From Pseudomonadota bacterium (GTDB lineage: Bacteria; Bdellovibrionota; Bdellovibrionia; Bdellovibrionales; JACTMU01): a DNA stretch of 43,085 nt. Both the position numbers and the translations under genes were made by a program. Numbering within the stretch: position 1 is the first letter of the stretch; each line of letters starts with the position of its first letter. The DNA lies in NCBI GenBank assembly GCA_014584465.1, contig JACTMU010000024.1:1-43085 (forward strand), written 5' to 3'. Of this stretch, positions 15,825 through 25,421 are shown piece by piece. The notes beneath the pieces were generated by a model that saw only the letters and a program-made list of their open reading frames with translations, made no database searches and was not told the DNA's origin.

Positions 15825-18623
15825 TTGAGCAAGTTGGTGACTCGAATCATAGCCATTGGTGTGGCCCTTGTCTTTGGGGGCGTTGCGCTTGCCGCAGTGA
15901 TGTTCATGGTGGTCTCCTCCGACCTCCCCAAACTCATTACGGTCGAAGACTACAAACCCCTTCTGGTCAGTGAGATCTACTCCCGAGATGGGGTTAAGAT
16001 TGGCGAGTACTTTCGGGAGCGAAGAAAGCTTGTCCCCTACCAAGATATCCCAAAGCAAGTCGTACAGGCCTTTGTCGCCGCCGAAGATGACTCCTTTTTT
16101 GAACATGGTGGCATTAACTATACGGCCATCTTTCGCGCCGTCCTTGCCAACATTCGTGCAGGACGAAAGGTTCAGGGTGGCTCCACCATCACTCAACAGG
16201 TCGCAAAGTCTCTTCTATTGACGCCTGAAAAGACCTACACACGAAAGATCAAAGAGGCCCTGTTGGCTTACCGTATGGAGGAGAACCTTTCTAAAGAGGA
16301 GATTCTCTACCTCTACCTCAATCAGATCTACTTCGGGCAGGGCTGTTACGGCGTGGCCTTTGCAGCTGAAAGTTACTTCAACAAACCACTTAAGGATCTC
16401 GATCTCTCTGAAATTGCGATTTTGGCAGGCCTTCCCCAAGCACCGAGCCGTTTTTCTCCGATCTACAATCCTCAAAAGGCTAAGGAGCGACAGCTCTATG
16501 TTCTGGGTCGTATGGCAGCTGTGGGATCCATCACTGAAGAAGAAGCCAAGAAGGCCGGCCAGAAACCACTGAAGATTTACACACGACGAGACTATAAGAA
16601 GATTGCCCCCTTTTATCTTGAAACACTTCGCGGCCTCTTGGTGCAGAAGTTGGGCGAAGAGATGGTGCTCGACAAGGGGCTAAAGATCTACACGGGGATT
16701 GACTATAAGAAACAGGTCGTTGCACGTGAAGAGGTCTACAGAGGTCTTCGCGAGGTCGACAAGCGACAAGGCTATCGAGGCCCGTTGGAGCACATCCAAG
16801 ATCCGAAGAAAGCACTTGAGCTTCTGAGCGCCACCCGTAATGAACTTGTGGAATCGAAAATCGAATTTAAAATCGTTCTTCCTGATGGAACCGTCAAGCA
16901 GCATGGTCCTATGGACTTCTCACGAATTTCAAAAACTCCGCGGGCTTCTGAGGAGCCTCAACGAAAACCTCTTGGCACCTTGCCTGATTATGTCGATGTT
17001 GGGGAGATCACCCGTGGCATCGTGACCGAGGTCAATGATGCCTGGGGGTTTGTGGCTGTTCAATTTGCCGAGGCTCAGGGATTGATCGATTTTGAATCGA
17101 TGAAGTGGGCGCGAAAGCCCAACCCAAATGTCCGTTATGATCAGGATCAGATCTCCAATCCTTCCGAAGCTCTCAAAGTCGGCGATGTGGTTCTGGTCAA
17201 AGTTGTGGAAAAAGTATTCTCATCATCTCGAATCAACGAAGAGCTTTCGAAGTTGAAGCAGAGGGATCCCAAGAATTTTGAAACACCCAAAGATCTGCCC
17301 CCGTTGAACCAATATGTTGGCCTCGAATTGGAACAGGAACCCGTCGTTGAGGGTGCCCTGATCTCCTTTGACCAAAAGACCGAGGAGATCATCGCCATGG
17401 TGGGCGGATTTGATTTTGATCGCTCCGAGTTCAATCGCACGATTCAGGCCATTCGACAGACTGGCTCAGCCTTTAAACCCATTGTCTACGCCTCGGCTCT
17501 AGATCACAACTACACGGCTGCGACGCCCATCATGGATGCTCCGATCGTTTATGAAGAGGAGCAGACTCAGATTGATGAGTATGGTGAAACCGAAGACGTG
17601 GTTAAGAAATGGAAACCTCTCAACCACTCCAAGAAGTTTTCAGGTGACATCCTCTTTCGAAATGCGCTCATTCGATCCATGAACGTCCCTACCGTGAAGA
17701 TCATCGAGGACATCGGAATTGATTGGGTTGCACAGTACGCACGACGACTGGGCATCTTCAGCCCTCTCAATCTCGATTTCACCTTGGCATTGGGATCGAG
17801 TGGCATCACCGTCTACGAGGTGACCAAAGTCTTTGCCCAATTTGGTCGAATGGGAAGACGCATTCGACCCAAGCTCATCCACTCCGTCAAAGACCAGAGT
17901 GGAAATGAAGTTTTGGCAAAGATCTCCTTGGATCAACGATTTGAAAAGGAGATTGCTCAGATCGATGCCGATTTTGAGAAGAGGCGTCTGGCCTATTTGC
18001 AAACGGAGAGCGAAAGACATACACTGGAAAGAGAGCGCGAAGACGGCCCACAGTCTCCCAACGAGAAGGATGGAATGGGGGGTGAGGATGGCCAATCTTT
18101 GGTTCCAAAGATCTTTTTCAAAGATCCCGATCAGCTCATTTCACCCACCACAGCCTACCTGATCACCTCACTCTTGATGGGTGTTGTTCAAGATCGTGGT
18201 GGCACTGGTGGTGCTGCACGCGCCCTGGGCCGCCCTGTGGCTGCCAAAACAGGATCTACCAGCAACTACTACGACGGATGGTTTGTCGGTTACACTCCTC
18301 AAATCGTGACGGGAGTTTGGGTCGGATATGACGAAGAGAAGAGCTTAGGTAAGAGTGAAGTTGGTGGAAAGACGGCGCTTCCCATTTGGCTTAACTACAT
18401 GAAGGCCGCGCACGAAAATCTTCCGGTTGTATCTTTTCCGATTCCTCAGGGGATTGTCTTTGCCAACATTGACAATGAAACAGGGCGCCTGGCCTCCTCA
18501 AAGACCTCCGAAGAGGTGATCAGTCAGGCTTTTCTTGAAGGAACAGAACCACACCAAGGCATGGAAATGGATGAGAGGCGTAAGGAGGCGATCGACTTTT
18601 TCAAAGAGGACCTTGCCGAATGA
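15825..18623 (+). CDS. mrcA: Penicillin-binding protein 1A, bifunctional transglycosylase/transpeptidase
   Basis: This class A PBP polymerises and crosslinks peptidoglycan from the inner membrane. The TTG at 15825 follows GAGG with 6-nt spacing and places the membrane anchor (about 6-31) at the N-terminus, giving 932 residues. The GT51 domain holds catalytic Glu87 in VAAEDDSFFEHGG and GGSTITQQVAK. An OB-like domain (GDVVLVKVVEKV) precedes the transpeptidase, which has Ser548-X-X-Lys551 (SAFK), Ser618-Met-Asn (SXN) and Lys808-Thr-Gly (KTG). The stop overlaps the uvrA start by 4 nt. Confidence 0.95.
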   Translation: MSKLVTRIIAIGVALVFGGVALAAVMFMVVSSDLPKLITVEDYKPLLVSEIYSRDGVKIGEYFRERRKLVPYQDIPKQVVQAFVAAEDDSFFEHGGINYTAIFRAVLANIRAGRKVQGGSTITQQVAKSLLLTPEKTYTRKIKEALLAYRMEENLSKEEILYLYLNQIYFGQGCYGVAFAAESYFNKPLKDLDLSEIAILAGLPQAPSRFSPIYNPQKAKERQLYVLGRMAAVGSITEEEAKKAGQKPLKIYTRRDYKKIAPFYLETLRGLLVQKLGEEMVLDKGLKIYTGIDYKKQVVAREEVYRGLREVDKRQGYRGPLEHIQDPKKALELLSATRNELVESKIEFKIVLPDGTVKQHGPMDFSRISKTPRASEEPQRKPLGTLPDYVDVGEITRGIVTEVNDAWGFVAVQFAEAQGLIDFESMKWARKPNPNVRYDQDQISNPSEALKVGDVVLVKVVEKVFSSSRINEELSKLKQRDPKNFETPKDLPPLNQYVGLELEQEPVVEGALISFDQKTEEIIAMVGGFDFDRSEFNRTIQAIRQTGSAFKPIVYASALDHNYTAATPIMDAPIVYEEEQTQIDEYGETEDVVKKWKPLNHSKKFSGDILFRNALIRSMNVPTVKIIEDIGIDWVAQYARRLGIFSPLNLDFTLALGSSGITVYEVTKVFAQFGRMGRRIRPKLIHSVKDQSGNEVLAKISLDQRFEKEIAQIDADFEKRRLAYLQTESERHTLEREREDGPQSPNEKDGMGGEDGQSLVPKIFFKDPDQLISPTTAYLITSLLMGVVQDRGGTGGAARALGRPVAAKTGSTSNYYDGWFVGYTPQIVTGVWVGYDEEKSLGKSEVGGKTALPIWLNYMKAAHENLPVVSFPIPQGIVFANIDNETGRLASSKTSEEVISQAFLEGTEPHQGMEMDERRKEAIDFFKEDLAE

Positions 18624-21463
18624 AATCCATTCACCTTTGGGGGGTGAATCAAAACAACCTAAAGAACATCGAGGTTCACATTCCACTGGGAACATTGACG
18701 ATCATTTGTGGACCAAGTGGATCGGGGAAGAGCTCTCTTGCGTTTGAAACGCTCTATGCTGAAGGCCAACGACGTTACATTGAGAGTCTTTCGACCTACA
18801 CTCGCCAGTTTCTCAACAAGGCACCTAAACCTGACATTGAAGGCGTTGAAAACATTCCTCCTGCAATTGCCATTGAACAGAAGAACAGCGTGAAAACGAG
18901 TCGGTCGACGGTTGGAACCACAACCGAGATCATCGAGTATTTGCGCCTCCTGTATGAAAAGATCGCCATTGCCTACTGCCCCACGCACAAGACACCCATT
19001 CGAAAGGAGAGCGTCTCAGAGGGGACCCAGCAGATCCTTCGTGATCTTGATGGCGATCGAGGCTACATCTTAGCGCCCATCACAGAGGTTGGTCGGGTTG
19101 CCAAGGGAAAGCGACTTCACGCACTTCTTCTCAAAGAGGGTTATCTCAGAATCTGGTCCTCTCATGAAGAGGGGATGAAGGACCTTCAAGACCCTGAGCT
19201 TCTCAAGAAAGGGCTTCCTTCCAGCACCTTCCATTTGGTGATCGACCGACTCGCCTTTTCACAAAATGAAGAGGGGAGAATCGCAGACTCCTTGGCTCAA
19301 GCCTACCAAGCTTCGGTTCACTTCAACTCTCAATTTCAAGGTGGACATGCGCTGATCTCTACGACAGGCGGAAAGGAGCTTCATCTTGCCGATGAACTCT
19401 CATGTTCTCAGTGCGGGTACAGTTTTCCGTCGATCGATTCAAGACTTTTCAGTTTCAATAGTCCCATTGGAGCCTGTTCCAGCTGCAACGGTTTTGGAAA
19501 TCGCCTGGAACTGGATGAGAACAAGATCATCCCGGATGTTTCACGTACGATTGCCGATGGAGCCATTGAGCCTTTTTCTATGCCAAGCGCTTCAAAGGAG
19601 CGACGGCTTCTTCTTGAGTTCTGTAAGAAAAGTCGCATCAATCTTCGTGAGGCATGGTTCGACCTCACCCACAAGCAGCGTGAAATGATTTTTAACGGCA
19701 CAAAGGGTTACCACGGAGTTCGCGGATATTTCGAACACTTAGAGACAAAAAAGTACAAGATGCACGTTCGAGTCTTCTTGTCCCGCTACAAGAGCGGCGT
19801 GGAGTGCTCAGATTGCCATGGGACACGCCTGAAGCCTTTCACCGAACACATTTGTGTCGGTGGTGATTCGATTTCAAAACTCTCCGCAATGACCATTGGG
19901 CGCCTCCATGAAAAGTTAACTCAGTTGGTTCTAAACCCCATGGAGAGCCACATTGCAGGCGAAGTTCTGAGTCAAATTCTCTCTCGACTTCGATTCTTGA
20001 TGGCCGTGGGGGTGGACTACTTGACGCTGGATCGTCCAACAAAATCTCTCTCCGGTGGAGAGTACCAGAGACTCAATTTGGCCAATCAACTCGGTTCAGG
20101 TCTTTCACAGACACTCTACGTTCTTGATGAACCTACGGTGGGACTTCATCCTCGTGACAGTCATCGACTTATTGAAATCCTTAAACAACTTAAGGAGCTT
20201 GGCAACACCGTGGTCGTGGTGGAACACGATCACGATGTGATCCGCAACTCCGATCAGATCATTGAGATGGGACCTGGCTCAGGAACCTTTGGGGGCGAGG
20301 TGATCTACTCGGGGCCAACCTCGGGTTTCCTCGATCACCCCAAATCCAACACAGCCCCCTTTATCAATCGTAAGCTTCAGGCCAAGATCCTCCAACAGCC
20401 AAGACCGGTGGATCTCAACACCTATCGATACAAGTTGGAACTCCACCAATGCAACGGCCACAATCTTAGAAACGTCAATCTTACGATCCCTCTGAATCGC
20501 TTTGTGGTGATCACGGGCGTGAGCGGCTCAGGAAAGTCAACCCTCATCTCTCACACCCTTTATCCCGCTGTGGCTCAATTTCTCAAGATCGATTTCAAAA
20601 AGGGACAGCCCTATGGTTCCCTCTCTGGAATGGAACATATCAAAGATGTTCTTTTGATCGATCAGAGCCCCATCGGCAAAACAGCTCGAAGCAATTTGGT
20701 CACCTATCTTAAGGTCTACGACGCGATCCGAGAGATCATGGCCTCAGTTCCCGAATCTGCATTGCGCGGCTATGAACCCGGCACCTTCAGTCTCAATGTG
20801 GATGGGGGTCGATGCCCTGTTTGTAAAGGCGTGGGTTATGAAGTGATTGACATGGTCTTTATGGATGACATCAAGATTCCGTGCGATCACTGCGATGGGC
20901 GCCGTTTTCAAAAGGAACTTCTTGAAGTCACCTACAAGAACAAGAACATCGCAGAGATTCTCGACTTAACTGTGGAAGAGGCGATGAGTTTTTTTGTACC
21001 CTATCCCAACATTCGAAGACCCCTTGCTCTACTGAAAGAGATGGGTTTGGAATACCTGAGGCTTGGGCAACCGGCTTCAACTTTGAGTGGGGGTGAATCT
21101 CAAAGACTTAAAATCGCACGAGAGTTCTTGCAGAGCCATCAGAAGCAGACCCTCTACATTATGGACGAACCTACAACTGGCCTCCATTTTCGTGAAGTTC
21201 AACTGCTCCTTAAAATGTTGGATCGTCTGGTTGAAGCGGGAGGTAATGTGGTGGTGATCGAACACAATTTGGACGTGATCCAGCATGCCGATTTCATCGT
21301 TGATCTTGGACCCGAAGCGGGAGCAGAGGGCGGAGAGATTGTCGCACAAGGTTCACCCGAGGAGATTATGAGAACATCACAAAGTGTAACGGGCAGGTAC
21401 CTGAAGTCCTACCTCCAATCTTTCCCAGAAAACCCCTTCTTTCGTGACGAAATAACATGTTAG
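18620..21463 (+). CDS. uvrA: Excinuclease ABC subunit A (UvrA)
   Basis: UvrA is the damage-sensing ATPase of nucleotide excision repair. The 947 residues match canonical UvrA. They include Walker A GPSGSGKSS (31-39), IEQKNSVKTSRSTVGT, and a UvrB-binding insert (about 130-245). A zinc-finger CSQC...CSSC begins at about Cys262. Signature LSGGEYQRL, a second Walker A GVSGSGKST (about 633), a zinc module CPVC...CDHC from about Cys732, and LSGGESQRL complete it. Some segments differ from the commonest form (for example CPTHKTPI where many UvrA have CPECG). The start ATG overlaps the PBP stop (ATGA), and the end overlaps the exporter gene by 7 nt. Confidence 0.95.
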   Translation: MKSIHLWGVNQNNLKNIEVHIPLGTLTIICGPSGSGKSSLAFETLYAEGQRRYIESLSTYTRQFLNKAPKPDIEGVENIPPAIAIEQKNSVKTSRSTVGTTTEIIEYLRLLYEKIAIAYCPTHKTPIRKESVSEGTQQILRDLDGDRGYILAPITEVGRVAKGKRLHALLLKEGYLRIWSSHEEGMKDLQDPELLKKGLPSSTFHLVIDRLAFSQNEEGRIADSLAQAYQASVHFNSQFQGGHALISTTGGKELHLADELSCSQCGYSFPSIDSRLFSFNSPIGACSSCNGFGNRLELDENKIIPDVSRTIADGAIEPFSMPSASKERRLLLEFCKKSRINLREAWFDLTHKQREMIFNGTKGYHGVRGYFEHLETKKYKMHVRVFLSRYKSGVECSDCHGTRLKPFTEHICVGGDSISKLSAMTIGRLHEKLTQLVLNPMESHIAGEVLSQILSRLRFLMAVGVDYLTLDRPTKSLSGGEYQRLNLANQLGSGLSQTLYVLDEPTVGLHPRDSHRLIEILKQLKELGNTVVVVEHDHDVIRNSDQIIEMGPGSGTFGGEVIYSGPTSGFLDHPKSNTAPFINRKLQAKILQQPRPVDLNTYRYKLELHQCNGHNLRNVNLTIPLNRFVVITGVSGSGKSTLISHTLYPAVAQFLKIDFKKGQPYGSLSGMEHIKDVLLIDQSPIGKTARSNLVTYLKVYDAIREIMASVPESALRGYEPGTFSLNVDGGRCPVCKGVGYEVIDMVFMDDIKIPCDHCDGRRFQKELLEVTYKNKNIAEILDLTVEEAMSFFVPYPNIRRPLALLKEMGLEYLRLGQPASTLSGGESQRLKIAREFLQSHQKQTLYIMDEPTTGLHFREVQLLLKMLDRLVEAGGNVVVIEHNLDVIQHADFIVDLGPEAGAEGGEIVAQGSPEEIMRTSQSVTGRYLKSYLQSFPENPFFRDEITC

Positions 21464-23178
21464 CGACACTGACTCAATTCTGGCCCTTTTTAAAGAATCA
21501 CAAGCGATCCATGTTCTGGGTGCTTTTCACCGGCATCATCATGAGTCTCTGCCAGGTGGGGGCCGTTCAACTCATCCAGCATCTTTTTGATGATGTCTTT
21601 GGCAACAAAAACCCTCAGCTTGTCACCGTGATCCCCCTTGGATTTATGGTGCTCTATTTTTTCAATGGGATCGCACGCTACTTTCACCTCTATCTGATTC
21701 GATTCACTTCGGATCAAATTTCAACCGACGTCCGAAAGGATTTAAAAGAGAAACTGGTCTCTCTGAACCTCTCCTTTCACGGACGGTACGAAGGTGGATC
21801 AGGCGGGCTTCTCAGTCGGACTTTAAATGATGTGACCATTTTGCAATCGGGAATCGTGATGATTTCAGATCTCCTGCGAGAGCCATTTTTGGCAATCTTT
21901 CTGATTGCGAAGATGTTTTTCGAAGATTGGAGACTCTCGCTGGTGTGCTTCACGATTGCCCCTATACTTGGCATAATTTTACGACAGATCTCAAAGAGTC
22001 TACGTAAGTATGGCCACAAGAGCCAGGAGGCGCTGGAATCTTTGACCGCTTTGGTTAAGGAGAGCCTCGATGGGATGCGGATCATTCAATCTTACAATCT
22101 CGAGGGTGAAATGACCTCAAGATTTCATCGAGCGGCCACCCATTTTCTAGATACACGAAAAAAGATTGTGAGTCGTGAGGAGATTGCAGGCCCTATCTCT
22201 GAGATCTTGGGTGCTGCCCTCTTTGCAGGAATCTGCATCTATATGGGCCATCAGATCATCAATGGCAACTCCACCGTGGGGGTCTTTATGGCCTTTGTGG
22301 CCGCTCTTGGTTACATGCAAAAGCCCATCAAGAAACTTCAGGAGGCCTTCATTAAACTTCAGCAGTCGGGAGTCGCCGCCGAACGACTTCTTGCCATCCT
22401 CAACAATCTTGAAAAGGTGCCAGAGGTGGAAGATCCAAAACCCTTTCCTCATTCCTGGCGAGAGATCTCTTTTGACCACATCTCGTTTCGCTACGATCAG
22501 GCCTTGGTTTTGAATGATGTCAACTTTAAGATCCATCGCGGTGAGATGGTTGCCCTCGTCGGTGAAAGCGGGAGCGGAAAGTCGACCCTTGTGCAACTTT
22601 TTGAGCGCTTTTTTGACCCAACAACGGGTTCAATCTGCATTGATGGGACTTCAATCAGAGAGCTCAGTCTTAAGGATCTTCGTGCCCACATTGCACTTGT
22701 CACTCAAGATGTCTTTCTCTTTAATGATACGATCGAACAAAATATTCTGTCGGGGGACTTTAGCAAGAGCTTTGATGATGTGGTTCGTGCGGCCAAACTG
22801 GCCCATGCACACGACTTCGTTGAAAAGCTACCCCAAGGGTATAAGACTCGAATTGGAGATCGCGGAGGGCTGATCTCTGGGGGTGAGAAGCAAAGAGTCA
22901 GCATTGCTCGAGCCATTTTAAAGGATGCACCTATTTTGATTCTCGACGAAGCCACAAGTGCCCTTGACTCGGCCAGTGAGATTGAAGTTCAAAAGGGTCT
23001 CGAAGAGCTTCTCAAGGGACGTACGGCGTTGGTCATTGCCCATAGACTCTCCACAGTCCAGAAGGCGGACCGCATTCTGGTCATCCGCGCAGGGGTCATT
23101 CTCGAAGAGGGAACTCACAGTGAACTCCTGGCAAAGCAAGGTGAGTATCATCGATTTCATAAGCTCCAACATATCTAG
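21457..23178 (+). CDS. msbA: ABC exporter, lipid A/lipid flippase type (MsbA-like)
   Basis: This 573-residue half-transporter has an N-terminal six-helix membrane domain (about 1-310) and a C-terminal ATPase. The ATPase shows Walker A GESGSGKST (about 369-377), the Q-loop VTQDVFLFNDT, signature ISGGEKQR, Walker B ILILDEATSALD and the switch His in IAHRLSTV. It is closest in style to MsbA, which flips lipid A core across the inner membrane; a general lipid or multidrug exporter remains possible. The 7-nt overlap with uvrA and the upstream PBP gene put it in one operon. Confidence 0.88.
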   Translation: MLATLTQFWPFLKNHKRSMFWVLFTGIIMSLCQVGAVQLIQHLFDDVFGNKNPQLVTVIPLGFMVLYFFNGIARYFHLYLIRFTSDQISTDVRKDLKEKLVSLNLSFHGRYEGGSGGLLSRTLNDVTILQSGIVMISDLLREPFLAIFLIAKMFFEDWRLSLVCFTIAPILGIILRQISKSLRKYGHKSQEALESLTALVKESLDGMRIIQSYNLEGEMTSRFHRAATHFLDTRKKIVSREEIAGPISEILGAALFAGICIYMGHQIINGNSTVGVFMAFVAALGYMQKPIKKLQEAFIKLQQSGVAAERLLAILNNLEKVPEVEDPKPFPHSWREISFDHISFRYDQALVLNDVNFKIHRGEMVALVGESGSGKSTLVQLFERFFDPTTGSICIDGTSIRELSLKDLRAHIALVTQDVFLFNDTIEQNILSGDFSKSFDDVVRAAKLAHAHDFVEKLPQGYKTRIGDRGGLISGGEKQRVSIARAILKDAPILILDEATSALDSASEIEVQKGLEELLKGRTALVIAHRLSTVQKADRILVIRAGVILEEGTHSELLAKQGEYHRFHKLQHI

Positions 23179-23205
23179 GGGCTGTCCGGTAATTCGCTTT
23201 TTGAT

Positions 23206-23312
23206 CGATTTTGATAAGTTTTCCTTATACCTTCGTTGAGCCTCCTTGAGTTAGCGCCTCTGGCTAGCCCTTCGTCGGCCCGCCTCGGTATAAGAAAAAC
23301 TTATCAAAATCG
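23206..23312. repeat. 107-bp MITE/REP-like element with 26-bp terminal inverted repeats, copy A
   Basis: The ends 23206-23231 and 23287-23312 are near-perfect inverted repeats (CGATTTTGATAAG to CTTATCAAAATCG). The GC-rich core contains GCCTCTGGCTAGCCC. The unit can fold into a long hairpin. A second copy, inverted and truncated, lies at 28502-28600. There is no coding capacity. It follows the msbA stop by about 30 bp and could also end that transcript. Confidence 0.8.
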
Positions 23313-23352
23313 TAGTGGACCAAAGCCCAGTCTCATCGTCTCACTTTAGAAC

Positions 23353-23381
23353 GTCCAAACCTATTTTAAAGGAATTTGGAC
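23353..23381. promoter_or_regulatory. Inverted repeat upstream of the sigma-54 activator gene
   Basis: GTCCAAA (23353-23359) and TTTGGAC (23375-23381) form a perfect 7-bp inverted repeat, with an inner CCT/AGG pair. It lies about 100 bp before the activator start, a plausible operator or leader hairpin. No function is shown. Confidence 0.3.
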
Positions 23382-23479
23382 AAAAAGCTAAAGCCTGTAA
23401 AGAATTTTGACGATGAATCTTTGTACAGAGTGTAGCCCCACGGGGAGACATTTACAAGGATCAACCAGCGAGGTGAAAG

Positions 23480-25036
23480 ATGATCAATTGGGATGAATTC
23501 GAACATATTCATGTGATTCGAAAACTCAAAGAGATCTTGGGATCATGGTGGAACATCGAAACGTTCTTTACCGATGACAAAGGAAATCTGCGAAGCATGG
23601 ATGTCGATCGAAAGTTTCGAAATCTTGCGGTTTCAAGTTACGTTGCCCGCGACAGTGCCAAGGAGAGTCTCTCCGAAGAGGTTTCGCGTGCCCTGAACGA
23701 TCTCCGCACATCGGGAAATCGATACAGTCTTCGAACTTGGGGTTTGACCGGATATGACATGATTGTCTATCCCATCATCATTGAAAATGACCTCGTCGGA
23801 ACCGTGGTCGCCACAGGTTTTCTCAAGGAATTTGAACAGCCCGGATCTCAAAGGTTGAGCGAGATCCGAGAGCGAATGGCCGCATTTGGAGTGGATGCTC
23901 AAACCATAGATCAAGCCCTTGCCCACATCAAATACTTGGATGAGCAGTCTGGAAGCCATTTCAGAGAACTCATCGAACTTGTTGCTCAAGAAGTTGTGAC
24001 CCTTCACTTAGAAATCACAAGTCGAGAGGATCGCATTCGAGAACTCAACAAAGAACTCGGTAGCCGTTACAAATATGACAACATGATCGGTAAGTCCAAG
24101 CCCATGCAGGCGCTCTATTCGCTTCTCAATAAGATCAAAGGTGCGGACAGCACAATCCTCATTCAGGGGGAAAACGGAACTGGTAAAGAGCTCATTGCAA
24201 AATCGATTCACTACAACTCACTAAGAAAGGATAAGCCTTTCGTCATTCAAAACTGCTCTGCATTCAATGACAACCTTCTTGAATCTGAACTCTTTGGACA
24301 CGTTCGAGGCTCCTTTACCGGTGCAACACGTGACAAGAAGGGCCTCTTTGCCATAGCAGACCGAGGAACCTTCTTTTTAGATGAAATTGGAGACACCTCG
24401 CCAACGATGCAGGTGAAACTGCTTCGTGTGCTCCAAGAAGGAACCTTCCTTTCGGTGGGTGCGGTAGAACCTAAGAAAGTGGATGTACGGGTCATCGCTG
24501 CCACCAACCGCAATCTTCGTGAGATGGTTGAAAAGGGCACATTTCGTGAAGACCTCTACTATCGACTCAACGTGATCAGCATCCGAGTGCCGTTGCTGAG
24601 AGAACGAAAGGAAGACATTCCCCTTTTGGCTGAGTTTTTTCTCAACAAAGCTTTACCCCAAGGTGCCCCACGCAAAGTATTGACGAAAAGAGCCTTGGAG
24701 AAGCTTTACGACTACGCTTGGCCTGGAAACGTGCGAGAGTTGCAAAACGAAATAGAACGTCTCGTCGTTCTATCGGGCCAAGAAACCAAGATCACAGCAG
24801 AATTTTTGTCTGCAAAGATCATTGAATCCACCGAGAAGAGCAAGATTCAGGGCGCTCGAGTTCACGGACAGCTCAAAGATGCTCTTGAAGATCTTGAACT
24901 TACAATGATCAAAGAGGGACTCCGACGAACGGGCTGGAACAAGTCCAAACTGGCAAAAGAACTTGGTATCAGTCGGGCTGGACTGATCATGAAGGTTGAA
25001 AAATATGGCCTCGACAAACGAAAGCTCGCAAAGTAG
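23480..25036 (+). CDS. Sigma-54-dependent transcriptional activator with N-terminal PocR/GAF-like sensor
   Basis: The 518-residue protein has an N-terminal sensor-like domain (about 1-180), including YPIIIENDLVGTVVATGF, reminiscent of PocR/GAF ligand domains; no receiver domain is seen. The AAA+ domain (about 195-440) has Walker A GENGTGKE (230-237), the sigma-54 contact loop GSFTGA (277-282), Walker B FFLDEIGD and GNVRELQNEIERL. A Fis-type HTH sits at the C-terminus (about 475-510, KSKLAKELGISRAGL). The contact loop has Ser in place of the usual Ala of GAFTGA. GAGGTGAAAG precedes the ATG. Confidence 0.93.
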   Translation: MINWDEFEHIHVIRKLKEILGSWWNIETFFTDDKGNLRSMDVDRKFRNLAVSSYVARDSAKESLSEEVSRALNDLRTSGNRYSLRTWGLTGYDMIVYPIIIENDLVGTVVATGFLKEFEQPGSQRLSEIRERMAAFGVDAQTIDQALAHIKYLDEQSGSHFRELIELVAQEVVTLHLEITSREDRIRELNKELGSRYKYDNMIGKSKPMQALYSLLNKIKGADSTILIQGENGTGKELIAKSIHYNSLRKDKPFVIQNCSAFNDNLLESELFGHVRGSFTGATRDKKGLFAIADRGTFFLDEIGDTSPTMQVKLLRVLQEGTFLSVGAVEPKKVDVRVIAATNRNLREMVEKGTFREDLYYRLNVISIRVPLLRERKEDIPLLAEFFLNKALPQGAPRKVLTKRALEKLYDYAWPGNVRELQNEIERLVVLSGQETKITAEFLSAKIIESTEKSKIQGARVHGQLKDALEDLELTMIKEGLRRTGWNKSKLAKELGISRAGLIMKVEKYGLDKRKLAK

Positions 25037-25421
25037 TGGCTGTTTGACTGAACCCCTCAGCTCATCGTAATCGAGAATTTGAACACCTCTGCATTTGACT
25101 TTGATGCCCAAAGTTGTCCAAAGATGGTAGAAATTATCCTCTCAACTGCCTGGGAACCTTTGGAAAAAATCACCCGGTAGATTCTCCTCATGTCAAAAAT
25201 CCAACAGCGCACTCCTTCTCGCCCCAAATACCTTTACAATATCGTGTCATTAGGAAGTTGGGGCCAATGAAACCGGGTGCATCCCTACTGATCAAAAAGT
25301 CGACATATCCATAAGATCACATCCCTCCAATTTCGGTACGCATCTTGCCTTAGAGAAGGAGGTGCGCGTACGGGCAGCTCCGATCCCAAAAGAGACAATC
25401 CATAAAAAAACGGAGAAGAAC
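25037..25421. other. Intergenic between the activator and the next gene
   Basis: About 385 bp. I see no gene and no convincing -24/-12 (TGGCAC-N5-TTGC) site. GGAGAAGAAC at the right end is the ribosome-binding site of the next gene. Confidence 0.3.
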
